DNA of 64,000 bases from Opitutaceae bacterium (GTDB taxonomy: Bacteria > Verrucomicrobiota > Verrucomicrobiia > Opitutales > Opitutaceae), in contig PLTZ01000078.1 in assembly GCA_003164715.1 (NCBI GenBank), forward strand, positions 32,545-96,544, written 5' to 3'. This document shows positions 58,773 to 64,000 of the stretch, piece by piece. The notes beneath the pieces are model-generated. The model made no database searches. It saw only the letters and a list, made by a program, of their open reading frames with translations, and was not told where the DNA came from. The first letter of the stretch is position 1. Each line of letters starts with the position of its first letter. The position numbers and the translations under genes are program-made.

Positions 58773-59132
58773 ATGTCCGCCGACTACTTGAGCCTCACGT
58801 TTTCCGCCCTGGCCGACCCCACGAGGCGCGCGATACTCGCCCGCCTCGTGCAGGGCGAAGCTTCGGTTAACGCTCTCGCACAGCCGTTCAAGATAAGCCT
58901 GCCGGGAATCTCAAAGCACTTGAAGGTCCTCGAGAAGGCGGGGTTGGTCAGTCGCAGTCGCGAGGCGCAGTGGAGGCCCTGCAGGCTGCAGGCCGCGCCG
59001 TTGAAGAAGGTTGCGGCGTGGACGGAGAGCTACCGTGAGCACTGGGAACAGAGTCTTGACAGGCTGGATGATTACCTGTCCCAAGTCCAATCGAAGGGAA
59101 GAACACAGAAAAACCATGGAAAAGAAAAATGA
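58773..59132 (+). CDS. ArsR-type winged-helix transcriptional regulator
   Basis: 119 residues. FSALADPTRRAILARLVQGEASVNALAQPFKISLPGISKHLKVLEKAGLVSRSREAQWRPCRLQ is the ArsR domain of the SRPBCC-linked branch, with recognition helix SLPGISKHLKVLE and no ArsR metal-binding Cys pair. Ends 17 bases inside the next gene, so the two are coupled. Flanked, with its partner, by direct repeats. Confidence 0.94.
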   Translation: MSADYLSLTFSALADPTRRAILARLVQGEASVNALAQPFKISLPGISKHLKVLEKAGLVSRSREAQWRPCRLQAAPLKKVAAWTESYREHWEQSLDRLDDYLSQVQSKGRTQKNHGKEK

Positions 59133-59625
59133 CACCCCCGCGTCGGAGTTTACGATAACCCGCATCTTCGACGCCCCGAGGCAGCTCGTCTGGGACGCCT
59201 GGACACAGGCGCATCGCCTCGCCGAGTGGTGGGGCCCAAAGGGCTTAACGATGAAAGTCGCCAAGCTGGATCTGCGGCCCGGCGGAACATTCCACTATTC
59301 CATGGCGACACCTGACGGGCATGAAATGTGGGGAAAGTTCATCTACCACGAGATAACGCCGCCGGAGCGGCTAGTCCTCGTCAACTCGTTCTCGGACGCG
59401 GCGGGAAACACCGTGCGCGCCCCGTTCTCACAGGAGTGGCCCCTCGAGGTCCGCAATGTTGTGACGCTCACCGAGAGCGGCGGAAAGACGACCCTCATCC
59501 TCAAGGGAGCTCCGATCAACGCCACGGAGGCCGAACGCCGGAAGTTCGATTCGTTTCACGAGTCAATGAACCAGGGCTTCGGAGGGACCCTCGACCAGCT
59601 CGCAGCATACCTCGCCAGGCAATAA
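59116..59625 (+). CDS. SRPBCC (AHSA1-like) domain protein
   Basis: 169 residues from ATG 59116. SEFTITRIFDAPRQLVWDAWTQAHRLAEWWGPKGLTMKVAKLDLRPGGTFHYSM is the canonical AHSA1-like opening, and HESMNQGFGGTLDQLAAYL its C-terminal helix. Binds an unknown hydrophobic ligand. In this pair the regulator comes first, the reverse of the 44.9 kb pair. Confidence 0.93.
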   Translation: MEKKNDTPASEFTITRIFDAPRQLVWDAWTQAHRLAEWWGPKGLTMKVAKLDLRPGGTFHYSMATPDGHEMWGKFIYHEITPPERLVLVNSFSDAAGNTVRAPFSQEWPLEVRNVVTLTESGGKTTLILKGAPINATEAERRKFDSFHESMNQGFGGTLDQLAAYLARQ

Positions 59626-59773
59626 CTCCAGGAAGACCCAAGACTCGAATTGCGAAGAGATCGCCAGCCGCTCGATTGCTCGTAACGATCCACTGCGCTC
59701 GCCTGCAAATGTGCTTAGGAGAGCCTTTGAAATCCGGAATTGGCTAACAGCCGTTACGGCAATCTCCCTAATG

Positions 59774-59889
59774 CGCTAAACCCACTTCCTGCTGGCCTCC
59801 GACCACCTACCAAATTCACACCGCTCACCGTTCGCTTCCTATTTGGTGGAGCACCCATTGGTTTAGCACGAACGAAAGGGTGCTAAGCT
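59774..59889 (+). repeat. GCTAAAC/GTTTAGC repeat, right copy
   Basis: Starts GCGCTAAACCC and ends GGTTTAGCAC (59860-59869), ten bases, GTGCTAAGC (59880-59888), followed by five T. The inverted repeat plus T-run would also work as a rightward transcription terminator, though it is 235 bases after the SRPBCC stop. Direct orientation to the left copy, 1,344 bases apart. Confidence 0.75.
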
Positions 59890-60083
59890 TTTTCTGCGAA
59901 CAATAAACTGCGGTGCTAAACTGGGGTTCGCGAGGGTGCTAAACCCGAGGATCCGGGTGGCGCACAAAAGTTACGCACCTTCCTCTCTCCTAGGGCCTTG
60001 TACTGCTAAACCGACCCCTTTGGCGGCACCTGAGAGTACGGGGCCGTGTATCAGAAAGCAGGGTCCCATTCTGGACACTTAGG

Positions 60084-60335
60084 AACTGCAGGCTGTCCAG
60101 TGATGCGAAGCCCCTACTGGTGTGTCCCAATCTCGGGAACGCTTCGTCCCGCTTTCGATGTCAATTCGCACTGCGAAAAATCTGTCGGTTCTATAAGTAA
60201 TTACCTGTCAGTGACATGTCATCGGGTTTTCGGTTTGGAACGCCCGATGCTAAATGGAAACAGTACCCATTCTGCTGCCAAGCGACGGATCGCTGCAAAC
60301 TCCCGCCTTCGCCATTCCTGCACACCTCCCGCTCT
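60084..60335 (+). repeat. Dispersed repeat, copy C
   Basis: Best-preserved relation is with copy B (about 69% over 130 ungapped bases from TCCC at 60125, and 24 of 29 in the block just upstream). Contains CCAGT...ACTGG and TCCC-N6-GGGA pairs, GTTCTATAAG at +63, TTGGAAC at +110. It forms the immediate leader of the ADOP permease gene at 60358. Confidence 0.75.
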
Positions 60336-60357
60336 CCTCTATTCGCTCTTTTTCACC

Positions 60358-62823
60358 ATGAATGATCTCCGTTACGCTTTTCGACGCCTCCTCGCATCGC
60401 CGGGATTCACCATCGTCGTGATTCTCACCCTTGCTCTCGGCATCGGAGCGAACACTGCGGTCTTCAGCATCGTAAACGCCACCTTCCTGCGTCCGCTCCC
60501 CTATGCCGACCCAGAAAAGTTGATGCTGCTCTCCGAGAGCGGCAGCCAGTTTGGGGAACTTGGAGTTTCCTATCCCGACTTCCTCGACTGGCACGCCCAG
60601 CAGGATGTCTTCTCCGGGCTCGCACTCTATCACCCCGATTCCGCGAAATTGAAGACGGCCGCGAGCACGGAGCTCCTCTCAACCTGCCTCGTGTCGGGCG
60701 ATTTCTTCCCCGTATTGGGCCTGCGGGCTGCACAAGGTCGGGATCTAACCTCGGCAGACGACCGGGTCGGCGCGGCGCCGGTCGCCTGGGTAGCGCACGC
60801 GGCGTGGCAGAAGTATTTCGCAGGCGATCCGGAGCTCGTCGGACGCACGATCCTCCTCGACGGGCAGACGGTCACGGTGGCCGGCATCCTGCCCGCGGGC
60901 TTCCGTTTTCACCGAAACGTCGATCTCTACCTGCCGCTCGCGCCCTACGCCAAGGGCCGTTTCATGACAATGCGCGACAGCCACAATGACAGCTACGGGC
61001 TTGGGCGCCTGAAGCCGCAGGTGACCCAGGCGCAGGCGCGCGCGCAGATGGCGTCGATCGCCCAGCGGCTCCAGCGCGAATATCCGAAGGAGAATGCCGG
61101 CATCGAGGCGCAGATGGTGCCGCTGCGCGAACGTTTGGCCGGGCCTGCGCGCACCCAGCTTTTCCTGCTTTTGGGGGCGGTCGGCGTGGTGCTCCTCATC
61201 ACCTGCCTTAATGTCGCCAACATGCTCCTGTCGCGGTCATTTGCGCGGGAAAGGGAGATGGCCATTCGCACGGCGCTCGGCGCCTCGCGTCTCCAGTTGA
61301 TCCGCCAGCTGCTGGTTGAAAGCCTAATGCTCGCGATCGCCGGCGGATCGGCGGGCGTTTTGGTGGGGCTTTGGGGAACCCATTCCCTTCGCCAGCTGAT
61401 CCCGTGGGAGATGCAGCCGCTGTCGGACTTTGACGGCAGCCTGGATCCAAGGGTACTCGTCTTCGTCGTAGCGGCTACGCTTCTGACCGGCATCGGGTTC
61501 GGCCTCGCGCCCGCATGGCGGCTGTCCCACGCGAATCCCAACGACGCCCTCAAGAACATGCAGCGGTCTGTACGGACTTGGCTCGGTCGGCTTCGTCTCG
61601 GAGACCGCCTAGTAGTGGGGCAGATGGCGCTGGCGCTCGTGCTCCTAGTCGGTGCCGGACTCCTAATCCGCAGCCTTCACCGGATCCTGCAGGTGCCCTC
61701 AGGCATCTGGCCCGAGCGGGTGCTCACCCTCCAAGTAGCCCCTCCCGTGGCCCAGTGGCAGCGCGACCCCTTCAGCTTCACCACCTTCTACACCCGGATC
61801 GTGGACGCGGTGCGGGCCCTGCCGGAAATCGAGACCGCGGCCGCGGGGACCGGCCTTCCGTTCACCTGGAACGGGAACACCATGGATTTCTACATCGACG
61901 GCCGGCCCGTGCCCGAGCCCGCCAAGTTCCCGAGCGCAAGCCAGCACAGTGTGAGCGAGGACTATTTCCGCACTTTGGGCATTCCGCTGCTACGCGGCCG
62001 GATGTTTGACAGCCATGAAAAGCAACCGGCCTTTCCGCCAGGGCTTGAGTTTTCGCCTCAAAATCTCACCGCGCTCTATAAAAACGTGGCCTTCGACGGC
62101 ATCGTCAGCCAGCGGATGGCGGACCAATTCTGGCCGGGCGAGGATCCAATCGGAAAGCGCTTCCGGCTGGGCACCCCCGACATGGAGCTTCCCTGGGTTA
62201 CGATTGTCGGCATCGTGGGCAACACGACGCAGCACGGCCTCGATCAAGGCGAACGCCCTGAGTTCTACCTGTCGCTGCGCCAGTTTCCCGTTCCGGGAAC
62301 CTATGTCGTCGTCCGCACGCGAATGGACCCCGCAGCGGCGCTGGCCTCAGTCCGCAACGCCATCCGGTCGGTCGTCAAGGACGAGCCCATTTATGACGTG
62401 CAGCTGATGTCGGAGCGCATGGAAGGCTTTGTGTCCGGGCGCCGGTTCAATATGGATCTCTTCGCCGGCGTTGCGCTTCTGCTGACGCTTGTCGGAATCT
62501 ACGGCATGCTCTCCTTCTTCGTCAGCCAGCGCACCCGCGAGGTCGGCATCCGCATGGCGCTCGGCGCCCAGCGCCGCGACGTGCTCCTCGGTGTGTTGGC
62601 TCGAGGTCTGCGCCTGGCCGTGCCCGGGATTCTTCTAGGACTCTGCGGCGCGTGGGCCGTCAGCCGCCTGTTGCAAAGCCAGTTGTTTGATGTCTCCGGC
62701 GCCGATCTGCTCACCTATGCGGCCGGTTCGCTGCTCCTGCTGGCGGCAGCACTGTTCTCCTGTTATCTGCCCGCTCGGCGGGCTACACGGGTCAACCCGA
62801 CCGAGGCCCTCCGTGCAGAGTGA
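60358..62823 (+). CDS. ADOP-type orphan permease (MacB/FtsX family)
   Basis: 821 residues from ATG 60358 (MNDLRYAFRRLLASPGFTIVVILTLALGIGANTAVFSIVN), which matches the family start exactly; the frame is open 312 bases further up, but that part is repeat copy C. Periplasmic MacB-like core 1, FtsX domain 1 with VVLLITCLNVANMLLSRSFAREREMAIRTALGAS, core 2 from about 430, and FtsX domain 2 with MLSFFVSQRTREVGIRMALGAQRRDVLLGVLARGL, ending LPARRATRVNPTEALRAE. No ABC ATPase gene adjacent. Paralogue of the 46486 gene. Confidence 0.93.
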   Translation: MNDLRYAFRRLLASPGFTIVVILTLALGIGANTAVFSIVNATFLRPLPYADPEKLMLLSESGSQFGELGVSYPDFLDWHAQQDVFSGLALYHPDSAKLKTAASTELLSTCLVSGDFFPVLGLRAAQGRDLTSADDRVGAAPVAWVAHAAWQKYFAGDPELVGRTILLDGQTVTVAGILPAGFRFHRNVDLYLPLAPYAKGRFMTMRDSHNDSYGLGRLKPQVTQAQARAQMASIAQRLQREYPKENAGIEAQMVPLRERLAGPARTQLFLLLGAVGVVLLITCLNVANMLLSRSFAREREMAIRTALGASRLQLIRQLLVESLMLAIAGGSAGVLVGLWGTHSLRQLIPWEMQPLSDFDGSLDPRVLVFVVAATLLTGIGFGLAPAWRLSHANPNDALKNMQRSVRTWLGRLRLGDRLVVGQMALALVLLVGAGLLIRSLHRILQVPSGIWPERVLTLQVAPPVAQWQRDPFSFTTFYTRIVDAVRALPEIETAAAGTGLPFTWNGNTMDFYIDGRPVPEPAKFPSASQHSVSEDYFRTLGIPLLRGRMFDSHEKQPAFPPGLEFSPQNLTALYKNVAFDGIVSQRMADQFWPGEDPIGKRFRLGTPDMELPWVTIVGIVGNTTQHGLDQGERPEFYLSLRQFPVPGTYVVVRTRMDPAAALASVRNAIRSVVKDEPIYDVQLMSERMEGFVSGRRFNMDLFAGVALLLTLVGIYGMLSFFVSQRTREVGIRMALGAQRRDVLLGVLARGLRLAVPGILLGLCGAWAVSRLLQSQLFDVSGADLLTYAAGSLLLLAAALFSCYLPARRATRVNPTEALRAE

Positions 62824-62890
62824 TGATCTGGGGCTTCAGTATTGACCTTCCAGCCATGGGGGCAGGTCACGTGCGTACACTCGAATTCAA

Positions 62891-63943
62891 GTGAAAACGT
62901 CTGCGAAAAATAGAGCGACGCCGCGCGGTTCCATCGCGCCGCCCGCAGGACATTTGGGCGTGACAGCGATTGCCTGCGTACTCGCCATCTGTTGCGCGCA
63001 CCCTGGACGTGCTGCAGCGCCGATGGTGAAGACGCAACCCGGGTATTACCGAATGATGATCGGGGATTTTGAAGTCACGGCGTTGAACGACGGCGTCGTG
63101 TATTCGTCGGCGTCGAGCTCTCTGCCTAACGCAACCTCCAAAGAGATATCCGACGGGCTTTCGGCGAATTGCCTGACTGATCGTATCGGCATGTCCTATA
63201 ACGCATTTCTCATCAACACTGGCGACAAGCTCGTCCTAATCGACACCGGCACCGGTGGAAAGGGCGCGAACTTTGCCGTGTTTCGCGGATGCGGTCATTT
63301 GATTGCGAATCTTCGTGCGGCCGGCTACCTGCCTGAACAGGTCGACGAGGTCTATATCACACACACCCATCTCGACCATGTTGGCGGCCTCACGCTCGGG
63401 GAGCAGCGCACATTTCCGAACGCCACAGTGCGCGCTGCAACAAGCGAAGTGGACGGCTTTCTGAATCCGGATCGCATGGCGGCGGCGCCAAAGGCGAAAA
63501 AGGCCGGCCTCCAAGCCTTGGCAGACCTGTTCCAGCCCTATATCAAAGCCGGGAGATTCTCCGCTTTCAACGAAGACCGTACGCTCGTGCCGGGCATCCG
63601 TGCGCTCGCAACCCATGGGCACACACCTGGCCACACGTCCTATGTTGTCGAAAGCGGCGGGCAAACGATGATCGTATTGGGCGACTTAGTTCATGTGGGC
63701 GCTGTGCAGCTTCTGTACCCGTCGGCCCATTTTGGCTCCGATGCGGATCCCGTGGAGGCAGCGGCCCAAAGGATACGCGTGCTTCAGATGGCAGCCGATG
63801 GCAGTTTCTGGATCGCCGGAGCCCATTTGTCATTTCCTGGCATAGGACACCTACGAGGTAACCGTGGGCACTTTGCCTGGATACCTGCAATCTATACGAA
63901 GCCGCTTGAGGACGAGAACCCCTTTACTAAGAGCAAGGGATAA
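62891..63943 (+). CDS. Periplasmic metallo-beta-lactamase-fold hydrolase
   Basis: 350 residues from a GTG start, with a Sec signal peptide (about residues 20-43, LGVTAIACVLAICCAHPGRAAA). The zinc-binding HxHxDH motif is THTHLDHVGG (about 155), further ligands being His in THGHTPGHTSYV (about 240) and Asp in VLGDLVHVG. It resembles secreted lactonase/quorum-quenching or MBL hydrolases of general type. Substrate unknown. It follows the ADOP gene by 67 bases. Confidence 0.9.
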   Translation: MKTSAKNRATPRGSIAPPAGHLGVTAIACVLAICCAHPGRAAAPMVKTQPGYYRMMIGDFEVTALNDGVVYSSASSSLPNATSKEISDGLSANCLTDRIGMSYNAFLINTGDKLVLIDTGTGGKGANFAVFRGCGHLIANLRAAGYLPEQVDEVYITHTHLDHVGGLTLGEQRTFPNATVRAATSEVDGFLNPDRMAAAPKAKKAGLQALADLFQPYIKAGRFSAFNEDRTLVPGIRALATHGHTPGHTSYVVESGGQTMIVLGDLVHVGAVQLLYPSAHFGSDADPVEAAAQRIRVLQMAADGSFWIAGAHLSFPGIGHLRGNRGHFAWIPAIYTKPLEDENPFTKSKG

Positions 63944-63968
63944 CGGCTCTCTCTCAAAGGTTGGAGAC

Positions 63969-64000
63969 ATGAAGGCCTCAAAAGGCCAACATGTTGCCCG
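63969..64000 (+). CDS. Possible start of another gene (truncated by the window)
   Basis: ATG at 63969 preceded by GGTTGGAG, reading MKASKGQHVA to the window edge. Too short to identify. The GGCCT...AGGCC palindrome within it may be coincidental. Confidence 0.25.
   Translation, partial: MKASKGQHVA

Larger units (their letters stand above)
59626..60357. other. Long intergenic region with repeats, leader of the second ADOP gene
   Basis: 732 bases without a supportable gene. Contains the right GCTAAAC/GTTTAGC repeat (59774-59889), two further GGTGCTAAAC motifs at about 59912 and 59932, a CTGCTAAACC at about 60003, and repeat copy C (60084-60335), which runs up to 22 bases before the ADOP start codon. 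Confidence 0.65.

Noticed and set aside
60046..60357. N-terminal extension of the second ADOP protein
   Set aside because: It lies in repeat copy C, shows no third-position bias in mismatches against copy B, and the family starts at MNDLRYAFRRL.

Overview
This window is GC-rich bacterial chromosome with no rRNA, tRNA, CRISPR array or intact insertion sequence that I could recognise. Gene content points to Verrucomicrobiota, most likely an Opitutaceae-like organism. The clues are a TatC with an enlarged periplasmic loop, many Tat-type signals, two orphan duplicated (ADOP-type) permeases, FG-GAP/ASPIC repeat proteins, and a MamK-like actin outside any magnetosome locus. This placement is an inference from gene families, not from a marker gene.

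Layout. 0-10.5 kb: the N-terminal part of a PhoH-family PIN/ATPase protein, a large secreted FG-GAP/ASPIC protein, a polytopic membrane protein, a Gfo/Idh/MocA oxidoreductase, and a tight four-gene operon (DUF1697, VOC, GNAT, alpha/beta hydrolase). 10.7-17.6 kb: an assimilatory sulfate reduction operon, cysH-cysD-cysNC-cobA-chelatase-cysI, with overlapping ATGA junctions from cysNC onward. It is preceded by a short ORF whose last codons are packed with cysteine and which stops three bases before cysH, a candidate cysteine-sensing leader peptide. 17.8-30.8 kb: two small uncharacterised proteins, prfB with a programmed +1 frameshift followed by a possible ATP-grasp enzyme, an aldo/keto reductase, and a long leftward cluster valS - FMN reductase - gmd - fcl - tatC - Na+/H+ antiporter. 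30.9-44.6 kb: glnD, a GAF-GAF histidine kinase, an HNH endonuclease, a KimA-like APC permease, a MamK-like actin with a small partner gene and a VF530-type DNA-binding protein, a FadL-type porin and a GH2 glycosidase.

44.8-64 kb is accessory in character. It holds two ArsR-SRPBCC regulator/effector pairs with their own palindromic operators, a YtrA-type GntR regulator with a membrane protein, two ADOP permeases, a serine hydrolase, an MDR oxidoreductase, a Tat-exported cupin, a TPR membrane protein, a second aldo/keto reductase with a carboxymuconolactone-decarboxylase-like protein, and a metallo-beta-lactamase-fold enzyme. The intergenic DNA here is not random. A family of at least three diverged but almost ungapped repeats (copies near 45.8, 56.1 and 60.2 kb) is present. 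One copy ends exactly where an AraC-family gene remnant breaks off, and another is the leader of an ADOP gene. A second repeat of about 117 bp, built on GCTAAAC/GTTTAGC palindromic motifs, flanks the second ArsR-SRPBCC pair on both sides.

The strongest candidates for something undescribed are the polycysteine leader of the sulfur operon and the two repeat families of the 45-60 kb region.
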